DNA of 64,000 bases from an uncultured Lachnospiraceae bacterium (GTDB taxonomy: Bacteria; Bacillota; Clostridia; Lachnospirales; Lachnospiraceae), in assembly GCA_947630025.1 (NCBI GenBank), contig CANRFZ010000009.1:1-64000 (forward strand), given 5' to 3'. The number at the start of each line of letters is the position of its first letter. The stretch's first letter is position 1. The position numbers were made by a program, and so were the translations under genes. Below are positions 1 to 8,357 of this stretch, in pieces. Below the pieces are notes generated by a model. It was given only the letters and a program-made list of their open reading frames with translations. It searched no databases and had not been told where the DNA came from.

Positions 1-18
1 TATATATCTGCAGTTTTC

Positions 19-42
19 AAGGTGCCTCGGTGCCTTTTTTCT
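19..42 (+). terminator. Possible terminator tail at window edge
   Basis: AAGG and CCTT arms enclose an inner CC/GG pair and are followed by six T. The upstream gene lies outside the window, so this may be the end of its transcript. The stem is short and interrupted. Confidence 0.4.
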
Positions 43-258
43 TTACCTCAGACTTTCATAAATTACTTGACACTACCACCGCGAGGCCGCTTTATACACT
101 AGAATACCCTCTCTTTCCCCAAAATGCAAGGCAAAAAGACCGGGCATTATATTCGCACATTATATTCGCACAACTAAAAAAACCATTGATTATTGTGCGA
201 AAATATATTAACATAGTATATGAAATTTGTCGATTTAGGCAAGGGGGATATTCTTTCG

Positions 259-531
259 ATGGATGGCTTAAAAAATATGATGGAGGAGGCGGTAGAATAT
301 CAGTTGGACAAAGTCCTCGCGACTATGCCCAATGTATGTTCCTGTGAGGAATGCCGTCTGGATATGGCTTCGTTTGCGCTCAACAGACTGCCGGCACAGT
401 ATGTCAGAACCGACGCCGGCGCCCTTTTTCAGAAGCTGAACAATTCGTCCCAGCAGGCCGAAGTGGAAGTGCTGACCGCGGTCATGTCGGCCATCAACAT
501 CATAAGCGCCCACCCCAACCACCACAAATAA
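259..531 (+). CDS. ComFB-like late competence development family protein
   Basis: Small protein of 90 residues resembling the ComFB family. The central motif CSCEECRLDMASFALNRLP, followed by the Y-V-x-T stretch, is the family signature, and the two cysteines probably bind metal. In Bacillus comFB sits in the comF operon but its role is poorly defined. No other competence gene is seen here, so it is a stand-alone copy. The ATG at 259 was chosen because AAGGGGG lies 11 bases upstream; the in-frame ATG at 220 has no ribosome site. A strong hairpin terminator follows. The family call is good; the function is unknown. Confidence 0.75.
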   Translation: MDGLKNMMEEAVEYQLDKVLATMPNVCSCEECRLDMASFALNRLPAQYVRTDAGALFQKLNNSSQQAEVEVLTAVMSAINIISAHPNHHK

Positions 532-583
532 CCGCCGAGAACAACCTATGGCGGAAAATCCTGGCATCAGAGATAGAGATTAT

Positions 584-619
584 AATAAGAGCAGACAAAT
601 GCCTGCTCTTATTTTTTAC
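584..619 (+). terminator. Intrinsic terminator after the ComFB-like gene
   Basis: The arms AATAAGAGCAG and CTGCTCTTATT form a perfect 11-bp stem with an 8-base loop, followed by a T run. It ends the plus-strand ComFB-like transcript. It could also act on the minus-strand CarD gene, although the T run on that side is weaker. Confidence 0.85.
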
Positions 620-623
620 TCTT

Positions 624-675
624 GTTTCTATTTTTTGTTTCTATTTTTTGTTCCTATTCTTCGTTCTTATCCTTA
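624..675. repeat. T-rich array of four 13-bp repeats (locus A)
   Basis: Two exact copies of GTTTCTATTTTTT (624-636, 637-649) are followed by two diverged 13-base units, GTTCCTATTCTTC and GTTCTTATCCTTA. The array ends one base before the stop codon of the minus-strand CarD gene. On that gene's mRNA it is an A-rich, AGGA-containing tail. A similar array lies at 48721-48772. Confidence 0.75.
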
Positions 676-676
676 C

Positions 677-1186
677 TTATTTTTCTTTGCGGTGAACCGC
701 CGCGGTGATGTACTGCTCCACGTCTTCCTTGGGAATGGAGAGCGCCAGCGACATCTCACTGTAGAGAAGTTCTTCGGCCTTGCGCAGATACTGCTCGTCG
801 GAGGAGAGCACCTTTTTGCCTTCCTTGATGCGGTCCTGCCTGCGCAGATAGAGCGTCTTGATGATCTGCACGAGACTGCGGCAGTCGTAAGTCCGAATCG
901 CCTCTTTATACATCTGCTCCCGGCCTTTTTCCTCCTGAATCCAGACGGTCTCGATCCCCGTGATTCCATCGACCAGCTCCTCGGCCTCTGCCCTGTTCAT
1001 GATCCGGCGCATCACAACCTTGTCGTTGTCCACCGGCATATACACTGTGCTTCCCTTTTCAAATACCGGCTCCAAGACATAATATTTGCGCTCTTTATCC
1101 ATTCTGTCGATGGGATTGTCAATAATGTTGACAACGCGGCAGACACCGTGCCCGCCGCACATGATCAATTCATTTTTTTTAAACAT
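677..1186 (-). CDS. CarD family transcriptional regulator
   Basis: Protein of 169 residues with an N-terminal CarD/CdnL RNA-polymerase-interacting domain (about residues 1-60; the segments LIMCGGHGVCRVV and STVYMPVDN are typical) and a helical C-terminal half. CarD proteins bind the RNA polymerase beta subunit and stabilise open promoter complexes; some clostridial members act on particular stress or nutrient genes. The start follows GGAGGG at a good distance. A perfect 15-base palindrome lies about 55 bases upstream. The gene is monocistronic, and its stop abuts a T-rich 13-bp repeat array. Confidence 0.85.
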   Translation of the reverse strand: MFKKNELIMCGGHGVCRVVNIIDNPIDRMDKERKYYVLEPVFEKGSTVYMPVDNDKVVMRRIMNRAEAEELVDGITGIETVWIQEEKGREQMYKEAIRTYDCRSLVQIIKTLYLRRQDRIKEGKKVLSSDEQYLRKAEELLYSEMSLALSIPKEDVEQYITAAVHRKEK

Positions 1187-1239
1187 ATTTCCCTCCGTCT
1201 CTGGCCCTGATATATACCGACAATTCCCCCTACTATATA

Positions 1240-1254
1240 TTAGTGTAACACTAA
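1240..1254. promoter_or_regulatory. Palindrome upstream of the CarD gene
   Basis: TTAGTGTAACACTAA has arms TTAGTGT and ACACTAA around one base. It lies next to AT-rich promoter-like sequence upstream of the CarD start and could be an operator. The binding protein is unknown. Confidence 0.4.
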
Positions 1255-1362
1255 ATTTCTTCTTTAGTAAGCATTTTCGGAATATTTATAAAATTTTCGG
1301 CACATTCTCTGACAAAACAGGGAAACATTTTGTGCAAACCTTATATTTCCGCAGAACCCATC

Positions 1363-2610
1363 TTATAACGCATAGCTATTGAGGTACTTTTCCTGCTCCG
1401 GCGTCAGCACGTCGATCTCTTTGCCGAGGAACGCCAGCTTCCGCTGCGCCACATCCCTGTCCACTTCCTCCGGCACGTCGATCAGCTTCTCCTGAAGCTC
1501 GCTGCCGTGCTCCACGAGATACTTTGCGGAGAGCGCCTGAATCGCAAAACTCATATCCATGATCTCCGCCGGGTGTCCGTCGCCTGCCGCCAGATTCACC
1601 AGGCGCCCCTCTGCCAGCACGAAAATCCACTGGCCCGAAGGCAGCTTGTAACCCATAATATTCTTGCGCTGCTCTTTCATCTCCACCGCGTTTGCCTTCA
1701 GCCACGCCATGTCGATCTCACAGTCAAAGTGTCCGGCGTTGCAGAGGATCGCGCCCTCTTTCATCACCGCAAAGTCTTCTTTGTCGATGACGCCCTCGCA
1801 GCCCGTCACGGTGATAAAGAAGTCGCCGACCTTCGCCGCCTCCTTCATCGGCATCACGTCGAAACCGTCCATGACCGCTTCGATCGCCTTGATCGGATCG
1901 ATCTCGGTCACGATCACGCGCGCGCCCAAGCCCTTGGCCCGCATCGCCGTGCCTTTGCCGCACCAGCCGTACCCGGCCACGACCACGATCTTGCCCGCCA
2001 CGATCAGATTCGTCGTTCTGTTGATGCCGTCCCAGACGGATTGGCCCGTACCGTAGCGGTTGTCAAAAAAGTGCTTGCAGGACGCATTGTTGACGCGCAC
2101 CATCGGGAACTGCAGCTCGCCCGCCTTGTTCATCGCCTCCAGACGGATAATGCCCGTCGTCGTCTCCTCGCATCCGCCGATGATATTCGGGATCAGGTGG
2201 CGCATTTCCTTGTGCACCATATTGACCAGATCGCCGCCGTCGTCGATGATGATATTCGGCCCGGCCTCCAGCGCATGGCGGATGTGCGTCTCATATTCCT
2301 CCGGCGTCGCGTCGTACCATGCGTGAACTTCCAGCCCCGCCTTCACCAGCGCCGCCGCCACGTCGTCCTGCGTGGACAGCGGATTGGAGCCCGTGACATA
2401 CATATCCGCGCCGCCTGCCGCCAGCACCAGACACAGATAGGCGGTCTTTGCCTCCAGATGGACGGACAGGGTGATCTTCTTGCCCGCAAAAGGCTTGCTT
2501 GCGCTAAACTCTTTTTCCAGCGTGCGCAGCAGGTCGCAGTTGCGCTTCACCCATTCGATCTTTCTCTCACCCGATTCGGCAAGATTAATGTCTCTGATTT
2601 CACTTCCCAT
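1363..2610 (-). CDS. ahcY: Adenosylhomocysteinase (S-adenosylhomocysteine hydrolase)
   Basis: Cytosolic, NAD-dependent enzyme that splits S-adenosylhomocysteine into adenosine and homocysteine, recycling the product of methylation reactions. The 415-residue length fits the short bacterial/archaeal form, and it lacks the KPDHYRY-type tail of the long form. Visible motifs include SVHLEAKTA near the N-terminus, the substrate stretch VNNASCKHFFDNRYGTGQS, and the NAD-binding GYGWCGKG. The start follows GGAGGAAAC. It has its own sigma-A-like promoter and a short leader, leaving no room for an SAH riboswitch. Confidence 0.95.
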   Translation of the reverse strand: MGSEIRDINLAESGERKIEWVKRNCDLLRTLEKEFSASKPFAGKKITLSVHLEAKTAYLCLVLAAGGADMYVTGSNPLSTQDDVAAALVKAGLEVHAWYDATPEEYETHIRHALEAGPNIIIDDGGDLVNMVHKEMRHLIPNIIGGCEETTTGIIRLEAMNKAGELQFPMVRVNNASCKHFFDNRYGTGQSVWDGINRTTNLIVAGKIVVVAGYGWCGKGTAMRAKGLGARVIVTEIDPIKAIEAVMDGFDVMPMKEAAKVGDFFITVTGCEGVIDKEDFAVMKEGAILCNAGHFDCEIDMAWLKANAVEMKEQRKNIMGYKLPSGQWIFVLAEGRLVNLAAGDGHPAEIMDMSFAIQALSAKYLVEHGSELQEKLIDVPEEVDRDVAQRKLAFLGKEIDVLTPEQEKYLNSYAL

Positions 2611-2647
2611 TTTCGTTTCCTCCTAAACAGTAATCAGCCGAATTTTT

Positions 2648-2676
2648 ATTATAGTGATGGTCGTCTGTCCTGTCAT
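2648..2676 (-). promoter_or_regulatory. Promoter of ahcY
   Basis: On the minus strand ATGACA (-35, 2676-2671) and TATAAT (-10, 2653-2648) are separated by 17 bases, close to the vegetative sigma-A consensus. The leader to the ahcY start is only about 30 bases. Confidence 0.7.
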
Positions 2677-2693
2677 CACTGATGGTTTTATCT

Positions 2694-3914
2694 TTAAAAG
2701 AACATTTCCTTATACCACGATACCGCCGTGGTATAAGCGCGATACACCGTATCGACGTCCACGTTCTTTACGATCAGCATCCGGCATACCTCCTGCCAGT
2801 CGGCGCTCTCGTAAGAGATGACGAAGCCGTAGAGATCCGCCAGCTCGCCTTTGCGGTTGATTAACGCCTCCGAAATATCCTTGGACACATTCACCCTGCC
2901 CAGCGCCTCCGCAAGCGGCACGTTCAGGATGATATCCAGCACCGAGAACAGGCCCATCAGGAACGACTCCGATTCCTTCATCGCCAGACCGAACGCCGGC
3001 GACAACGCCTCCGCGAATTTGGCCCGCAGCAGGGACAGTCTCGTGATCTCGTTAGGCTTATCCGCGCACAGTTCCTTGGTAATCACCGTGTTGATCCATT
3101 TCTTCAGCTCCCGCTGGCCGAGAATCGCCGCCGCATGGCGGATGGACGTCACTTCCGAATTGACGGCGATGCGGTTTACCATCTCCAACAGCGACAGGAC
3201 TAACGCCGTATCTCTGCCGATGATGTCCGCGGCCTGCGTCAGCTCGTAATCTTCGTCGTTTACGATCTTCATCAGCTCCAGATAATTGACCTTCAACGGC
3301 TCTATCGTCGTCTGCCCTCTGGTGACGGGTATCCGGTAGAACGCGCCCTCGAACATATGAAACGCCTCGTCGTCCTTGAGCCGGTCAAAGGTTTCCTGAT
3401 TCTCTATATTGCCGACGCAGATCTTGATATTCGGGTACTGGTGTGAAAAGTAGATCTTCGCTTTCATCACATCCACGTGCTTGCAGTCCAAGATCATATA
3501 ATCGATCGAATCCAGAATCGCCCGGTAGTTCTCAAACTCCGCCACCGGCAGCTTCATCATGGCCAGCGTGTAGCCGTTATCCTTGAGCTGCCGCAGCCTC
3601 CGGGCGTAATCCTCGGTATTGGCGATGGAACGGTCGAACAGGAGCACCAGCCGGTCTTTCATATCCGCCGACTGCTCCTCGATATCCGCAAAGACATTGA
3701 TCGGGCCCACCGGGAGAAACACCTTGGAATCCGGCGACAACGTATCGATGCCGATGCTCTGTATGATGTCCAGCCCGCTTACCCGGCCCGCTCCGTCGAG
3801 CAGCGCGGAACTCTGCCGCTCCGGGTTGAGCAGATAATTTTCCTTCTGAGAAAAAAGAGAATAAGCGCTCACCTTCATGTTTCTATCAAAAAACGGTATC
3901 AGTGTTGCCAGCAT
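2694..3914 (-). CDS. EAL-HDOD domain protein (YuxH-like)
   Basis: Protein of 406 residues with an N-terminal EAL-like domain (about 1-200) and a C-terminal HDOD domain (about 205-400), the architecture of Bacillus YuxH. Active EAL domains hydrolyse cyclic di-GMP, but the usual E-L-L-x-R stretch is replaced here by YSLFSQ, so the EAL part is probably catalytically dead and used for binding or scaffolding. The HDOD part also lacks the HD metal site, as is normal for that family. The start at 3914 follows a strong AGGGGAGG; a 65-codon in-frame extension upstream has no ribosome site. A good promoter precedes it. Confidence 0.85.
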   Translation of the reverse strand: MLATLIPFFDRNMKVSAYSLFSQKENYLLNPERQSSALLDGAGRVSGLDIIQSIGIDTLSPDSKVFLPVGPINVFADIEEQSADMKDRLVLLFDRSIANTEDYARRLRQLKDNGYTLAMMKLPVAEFENYRAILDSIDYMILDCKHVDVMKAKIYFSHQYPNIKICVGNIENQETFDRLKDDEAFHMFEGAFYRIPVTRGQTTIEPLKVNYLELMKIVNDEDYELTQAADIIGRDTALVLSLLEMVNRIAVNSEVTSIRHAAAILGQRELKKWINTVITKELCADKPNEITRLSLLRAKFAEALSPAFGLAMKESESFLMGLFSVLDIILNVPLAEALGRVNVSKDISEALINRKGELADLYGFVISYESADWQEVCRMLIVKNVDVDTVYRAYTTAVSWYKEMFF

Positions 3915-3969
3915 AGTAACCTCCCCTTTCGGCAAAACGATCATCCTTAGATACAATGTTCCTGCGAAC

Positions 3970-3998
3970 ATTATAACAAATAATCTCTGTCTTGACAA
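3970..3998 (-). promoter_or_regulatory. Promoter of the EAL-HDOD gene
   Basis: TTGTCA (3998-3993) and TATAAT (3975-3970) on the minus strand are separated by 17 bases. They lie about 55 bases upstream of the ATG at 3914. Confidence 0.7.
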
Positions 3999-4171
3999 AT
4001 AGGGAGAAAGAAAATGTCCGCATTTTCTTAATGAAAAATCAGAACAGAAGCCCGCACACTCTCCGCAGAGACGGATCAGACGGAAAATCAAAAGAAAATA
4101 GATCCTCACACTAGGAAAAAAAGCGGCGTTGTGTTAAAATATTGCCATCACATAAAGGGAGGAACATCCGA

Positions 4172-5131
4172 ATGAAACTGGTGGTTTTGGAGAGAAACAG
4201 CGTGGGAACCGACGTAGACGTTTCCTGTCTGGAAAAATTCGGGGAAGTCATCTGCTACCCCAATACCGTGGCGGACAATACCGCCCAGCGCGTAAAAGAC
4301 GCGGATATCATTATCGCCAACAAAGCGCCGCTTAACGAGACGACTCTGCGGGACGCCCCCAATGTCAGGCTGATCTGTCTCTTTGCGACGGGATATGACA
4401 ACGTGGATCTGGCATACTGCAGGACGCGCGGCATCAAAGTGGCCAACGTCGTCAATTACTGCACCCCCGCCGTGGCGCAGCACACACTGCTGCTGGCCAT
4501 GATGCTGACGGAAAAGATCGCCTTTTATGACACCTATGTCAAGTCCGGCGCATACGGCGCACAGGACAGATTTTCCAACTTCGACCGGCCTTTTCACGAT
4601 CTGGAAGGCCAGACATGGGGCATCGTCGGCATGGGGAACATCGGCCGCCGCGTAGCGGGGCTGGCGCAGGCTTTCGGGTGCAGAGTCATCTTTTACTCCG
4701 CTTCGGGCCATAGCACCTGTACCGACTATGCGCGGGTGGACTTCGACACGCTGCTGCAGGAATCCGATATTCTGTCCCTGCACTGCCCTCTGACCGACCG
4801 CACGAGGGGCCTGATCGACGCCGCTGCCTTTACCAAAATGAAAAAGACGGCGATCCTCATCAACGTAGCGCGCGGCCCGGTGGTGGACACGCAGGCGCTC
4901 TATGACGCGCTGACAGAAGACAGAATCGCCGCCGCAGGACTGGATGTTCTGGAAAAGGAGCCCATCGCCGCGGACAACCCGCTGGGCCGGATACAGGACA
5001 GCACCAAACTGGTCATCACGCCCCATATGTCTTGGGCCAGCACCGAATCCCGCACACGGCTGGTGGCGGAAGTGGCGCTGAATATCGAGGCATTCTTAGC
5101 CGGAAAGTCCCGCAATATCGTCAATGATTAA
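4172..5131 (+). CDS. D-isomer specific 2-hydroxyacid dehydrogenase
   Basis: NAD(P)-dependent oxidoreductase of 319 residues that interconverts a 2-oxoacid and a D-2-hydroxyacid; the exact substrate (glycerate, lactate or other) cannot be read from sequence. It shows the Rossmann motif GMGNIGRRVAG at mid-protein and the family's catalytic Arg (NVARGPVVD), Glu (LDVLEKEP) and His (ITPHMSWAS). The start at 4172 was chosen for GGGAGG 9 bases upstream; the in-frame codon at 4142 lacks a site. The gene converges on the next gene, and their stop codons overlap by four bases (5128-5131). Confidence 0.92.
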   Translation: MKLVVLERNSVGTDVDVSCLEKFGEVICYPNTVADNTAQRVKDADIIIANKAPLNETTLRDAPNVRLICLFATGYDNVDLAYCRTRGIKVANVVNYCTPAVAQHTLLLAMMLTEKIAFYDTYVKSGAYGAQDRFSNFDRPFHDLEGQTWGIVGMGNIGRRVAGLAQAFGCRVIFYSASGHSTCTDYARVDFDTLLQESDILSLHCPLTDRTRGLIDAAAFTKMKKTAILINVARGPVVDTQALYDALTEDRIAAAGLDVLEKEPIAADNPLGRIQDSTKLVITPHMSWASTESRTRLVAEVALNIEAFLAGKSRNIVND

Positions 5132-7113
5132 AGCTGCTCCAAATAGAGGGCCGGATCTTCAAACTCGCCACGCTCGCTGACCATAAAGTGCAGAACCGGC
5201 CCAGTGGCCTGTCCGGTCGCCCCTACGGTGGCGATCTTCTGTCCGCGCTTCACCTCATCGCCTTCTCCCACGGTAATCTCCCGGCAGTGGCAGTAATAGG
5301 TCACCTGCCCGTTACTGTGGGCCAGCACCACGTAGTTGCCGTATACCGCCGAAAAGCCGACGGCATATACGGTGCCGTCATGTCCCGCTGTCACATCCGT
5401 GCCCTCCGGCGCGGCAAAATCGATTCCTTCATGCCGAATCGTCTCGCCGGTATCGGGGTTCGTCCTCTCCCCGAACGTATCGCTGATTCTCGCATTCGCG
5501 CAGGGCGTTTCAAAAAGAATCCCGTAACTGTCAACCGCACTGTCTGCAAACGGGTCCATCGGAAAAATGTCATCTGCGTCAGACGCCGCCGATTCCACCG
5601 TCTCCGGCTCCGCCTGCAGCGTTGCCAGCAGCGTCTCCAGCGCCTCCCGCTCCCTGTGCAGTTCGTCCGCCGCCGTCCCGATCTGATCCAGCTCCTGCCG
5701 GACAGCCTCCTGCCCGCTCCCTTCCGGCAGCTCGCCAAGAAGCGCTTCCAGCTCCGCCGCCCTCTGCTGCAACTCCTCCTCCACGGCGGCGATCTGCGTG
5801 ACTGCCTGCTGCACTTCCTCTGCCTCCGCGGTTTTCTGCTGCTGCAGCTCCTCCTCCGCCCTGCGTATCGCGTCTTCCGCCGCCTGCAGCGCATCGGTCT
5901 CCTGCGGCGCCGCCGTCTCTCCGGCTGCCTTATCCGCCAGCGGAACCGCAGCCGCCCCTGTCTTCCCGACGGTTTCGTCTGCCACCGGAGCCGTGTCCGC
6001 TCCTGTCTCCACGGATGTCTCGTCCGCCGCCGGCGCTATATCTGCCTGTGTCGTCTCCGCTCCTGTAAATGCGCATCCCGCAGCCGCCAGCATCACGACG
6101 GCTGCCAGCGCACCGGCCCAAATCCTGCTATTGTTTTCTTTTGTCACGAGCTGAATCCTCCTTTTCAATTCGGATCTCCCCGGACGAAGCAGCGTGCCGT
6201 AAGGATAGATCCGCTTCCTTTCCATATTTCCCGCCAGAGCCAGCAGCATCTCGCCGTATGCCGGCCCCTCCTGCCGCCCCAGACGTCTGACGGTTCCATA
6301 GTCGCAGGCAAGCTCCCCGTCTCTCACGGAGCGTGCCGCCGCCAGCCACACCAGCGGATGAAACCAGTAGACCGCAACCAGAAGCCCGCGCAGCAGCGCC
6401 CACAGATGATCCCGGTGCAGCCAGTGCACCTTCTCATGGAGAACCGCATAGCGGAAACAGTCGGAACGGACGTCCAGATCTTCCCCGACGTAAACCGCCG
6501 GACGGAACGTTCCCACGAGACAGGGCGACGCCAGATTCTTCACCCGGTAGACGGGAAGCGGCGCGATGCTCTCCGCACTCTCCAGCGGCCCGGTATACAG
6601 GGTTCGCGTCCTGCGAAGCCTCCGGACGAACCGGAGTTTCGCGCCGAGCAGGAAGCCGCCTGCGGCCAAAGCGCCGACAAGCCAGAGAACCGTCAGAACG
6701 ACCGCTATCGGAAACCTCTGTCCCGCCGCGCCCCGCACCGTGCGATCCGCCGCGCCATCCGGCATATCCGTCCGATCGGCTCGGCCGCCCGCTATGCCGC
6801 CGATCACATCCGTGAAATCGCTCCCCGAAAACTCTGTGTCGATGCCAGCCGCAAAACCGCCCGCCGCATTTTCATCCAGCCCCTGAGCGGCCCGCGCGTT
6901 GTACCATGTCAGCCGCTCCTGCACGGAATGTAACGCCTGCGCGACGCCTACCGGACTCTCCGCCACATGGAACGGCAGCACGAGCCGCAGCACGACAGGC
7001 AGCCACAACGCATAGCGGACATAGACATGAAGCCTGTCGCCAAACGCTTTTTGAATCAAAAGAACCGCCGCGATCAAAAACGACGCTTGTGTCACTATTT
7101 CCAATGCTGTCAT
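5128..7113 (-). CDS. BlaR1-like M56 metallopeptidase fused to an M23 domain
   Basis: A 661-residue membrane protein. Residues 1-350 form an M56/BlaR1-type part: several membrane segments, zinc motif HEKVH at 226-230 and a likely third ligand in GELACD near 267, then a last membrane segment near 335-350. Next come a low-complexity linker, a Glu/Gln-rich coiled coil (about 410-505) and a C-terminal M23/LytM domain (about 545-655). M56 proteins are sensor proteases that inactivate a BlaI-type repressor, and that repressor is encoded just upstream. In the M23 domain H561, D565 and H609 are present and H642 is kept, but the first His of the usual HxH is Val640. The domain may therefore bind cell wall without cutting it. 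The ATG follows AGGAGGTG. Confidence 0.85.
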   Translation of the reverse strand: MTALEIVTQASFLIAAVLLIQKAFGDRLHVYVRYALWLPVVLRLVLPFHVAESPVGVAQALHSVQERLTWYNARAAQGLDENAAGGFAAGIDTEFSGSDFTDVIGGIAGGRADRTDMPDGAADRTVRGAAGQRFPIAVVLTVLWLVGALAAGGFLLGAKLRFVRRLRRTRTLYTGPLESAESIAPLPVYRVKNLASPCLVGTFRPAVYVGEDLDVRSDCFRYAVLHEKVHWLHRDHLWALLRGLLVAVYWFHPLVWLAAARSVRDGELACDYGTVRRLGRQEGPAYGEMLLALAGNMERKRIYPYGTLLRPGRSELKRRIQLVTKENNSRIWAGALAAVVMLAAAGCAFTGAETTQADIAPAADETSVETGADTAPVADETVGKTGAAAVPLADKAAGETAAPQETDALQAAEDAIRRAEEELQQQKTAEAEEVQQAVTQIAAVEEELQQRAAELEALLGELPEGSGQEAVRQELDQIGTAADELHREREALETLLATLQAEPETVESAASDADDIFPMDPFADSAVDSYGILFETPCANARISDTFGERTNPDTGETIRHEGIDFAAPEGTDVTAGHDGTVYAVGFSAVYGNYVVLAHSNGQVTYYCHCREITVGEGDEVKRGQKIATVGATGQATGPVLHFMVSERGEFEDPALYLEQL

Positions 7114-7157
7114 GCCACACCTCCTATGCCGATTCTATGCAGTCCTTAGCTGCCGGC

Positions 7158-7556
7158 TTACTTCCTGCGCGCCCGCGCCTCGTTGATGATACGGTATAGC
7201 TCCTCCATCTCCTCATCGGAGACCTCCTGCTTCTTTACAAGCGTGTTTACCAATAGTCCCAGGCTGCCGTTGTAAATGCGGTTGAGAAAATGGCTCGTCT
7301 CCGACTCCACCACTTCCTCCCGCTTCAGCACCGCGTAATATTCCCGCGCCTTCTCGCCTTCCCGGTATGCGATGTATCCTTTCTGCTCCATGCGTCTGAG
7401 AATCGTCTTCGTGGTGCTCTTGGCCCAGCCGGTCTCCTCCTCCATCGCCCGGATCAACTGCGTCGCGGTCTTTGGCGACGAATCCCATAGATTTTCCATA
7501 ATATACCATTCACTGTTTGATAGGCTTGCTACTTTTTCTTCCATAAAAAATCTCAT
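7158..7556 (-). CDS. BlaI/MecI family transcriptional repressor
   Basis: DNA-binding repressor of about 132 residues: N-terminal winged helix (to about residue 80, with SEWYIMENLW and KSTTKTILRRMEQKGYI) and a C-terminal dimerisation region. Such proteins repress their own operon until cleaved after signalling from the partner M56 protease, encoded 44 bases downstream. Two palindromic operators surround its promoter. Two start codons are possible, 7556 (MRFF) or 7544 (MEEK); neither has a convincing ribosome site, and a GC-rich repeat lies in the leader. The inducing signal is unknown; no beta-lactamase gene is adjacent. Confidence 0.88.
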   Translation of the reverse strand: MRFFMEEKVASLSNSEWYIMENLWDSSPKTATQLIRAMEEETGWAKSTTKTILRRMEQKGYIAYREGEKAREYYAVLKREEVVESETSHFLNRIYNGSLGLLVNTLVKKQEVSDEEMEELYRIINEARARRK

Positions 7557-7574
7557 TCGGTGCGTCAGCGCGGC

Positions 7575-7592
7575 GGGGCGGGGCGGGGCGGG
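7575..7592 (+). repeat. GGGGC tandem repeat (G-quadruplex motif) in the blaI-like leader
   Basis: Four G runs (GGGG, GGGG, GGGG, GGG) separated by single C form a 5-bp tandem repeat and a textbook G4 motif on the plus strand. It lies 19 bases upstream of the 7556 start, so the repressor mRNA carries the C-rich complement. Its GC content contrasts sharply with the AT-rich flanks. Confidence 0.8.
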
Positions 7593-7638
7593 CGGCGCGT
7601 CTACGCGATATTTTACTTTTTAATTTTTGGGGACGGTG

Positions 7639-7694
7639 GGTTACTTTTGTAACCTTTTAGATTAGAATAGCACGAGGGGTTACAGTTGTCAACC
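7639..7694 (-). promoter_or_regulatory. BlaI-type promoter with two palindromic operators
   Basis: On the minus strand TTGACA (7692-7687) and TATTCT (7669-7664) are 17 bases apart. One palindrome, GGTTACTTTTGTAACC (7639-7654), lies at the expected transcription start. A second, GGTTACAGTTGTCAACC (7678-7694), covers the -35 box. The ACA/TGT core of the second resembles known BlaI/MecI operators. This arrangement fits autorepression of the repressor-sensor pair. Confidence 0.75.
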
Positions 7695-7802
7695 AGATTT
7701 TTATCATTTTAATCTTCATTTTAATTTTCATTCCAGAGCGTCACAAATTCCCATGTGAAAGATCAGCACATCAGTGTGATTTTTTACACTATACCTGTTT
7801 TC

Positions 7803-8357
7803 TCATGACCGTTTGTTGTACTTTTTTCTCAGTTTATGCAGCTTTAATCCGCAATAAAGGACAATGTAAAGATACAGGAGAAACAACAGTGCAAATGCGA
7901 TTGTCAAAAAATCTGCAAGAGGATCACTTTCGTTGATACATCTGATTAAGTTCGGCAGCACGCAGCAGAAAAAGATAATCACGAGCGGCAGCAGCCTTGT
8001 TTTGATAATGTGATCGACCATATCCATACGGGAAACATCGTCAGAGAAAATCTCGGCATCCTGTTCTGTATCCGTCTCCGAAACCGGTTTGCGGAAGTAT
8101 AGCCAGCCCAGATAACGGTTAAAACACTCCCAGCCATAATCCTGAAACAACTGAAAATAATCTCTGTTTTCCGTATTGTTCTTATAGTCCAGCCGATAGA
8201 CGACATCTTCCGGCGCGCAGCTTTCAAAGACATAAAAACAAGGCGGAAACGTTTTGACCAATTTCCAGCCATTCTTATGCCTCTCACGCAGCCAGATTTC
8301 CTCCTCCTCATAATCTGCTACGGTAAAAAAACGGACGCTCCATTTTTGGCTATTCAT
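7803..8357 (-). CDS. DUF2812 membrane protein
   Basis: Protein of 184 residues with a soluble N-terminal DUF2812-type part (about 1-105; F-x-V-x-D-Y-E-x-E, K-N-G-W-K-L and F-x-x-Y-G-W-E motifs) and two C-terminal membrane helices (about 120-142 and 148-170). The molecular function of DUF2812 is not known, but these genes commonly pair with PadR regulators, as here: the start overlaps the PadR stop by 8 bases and follows GAGGGGAG. It is likely a PadR-controlled membrane protein. Confidence 0.8.
   Translation of the reverse strand: MNSQKWSVRFFTVADYEEEEIWLRERHKNGWKLVKTFPPCFYVFESCAPEDVVYRLDYKNNTENRDYFQLFQDYGWECFNRYLGWLYFRKPVSETDTEQDAEIFSDDVSRMDMVDHIIKTRLLPLVIIFFCCVLPNLIRCINESDPLADFLTIAFALLFLLYLYIVLYCGLKLHKLRKKYNKRS

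Noticed and set aside
2610-2650. SAH or SAM riboswitch upstream of ahcY
   Set aside because: The leader between the likely promoter and the start is only about 30 bases, too short for either riboswitch.
1507-2682. 391-codon plus-strand frame opposite ahcY
   Set aside because: It is the antisense shadow of a clear adenosylhomocysteinase gene; the product is His/Arg/Asp-rich with no family features.
5188-6933. Very long open frame on the plus strand opposite the M56-M23 gene
   Set aside because: It is antisense to a well-supported gene; the composition is Arg/Pro/His/Cys-rich and lacks a ribosome site. It arises from the GC-rich third positions of the real gene.
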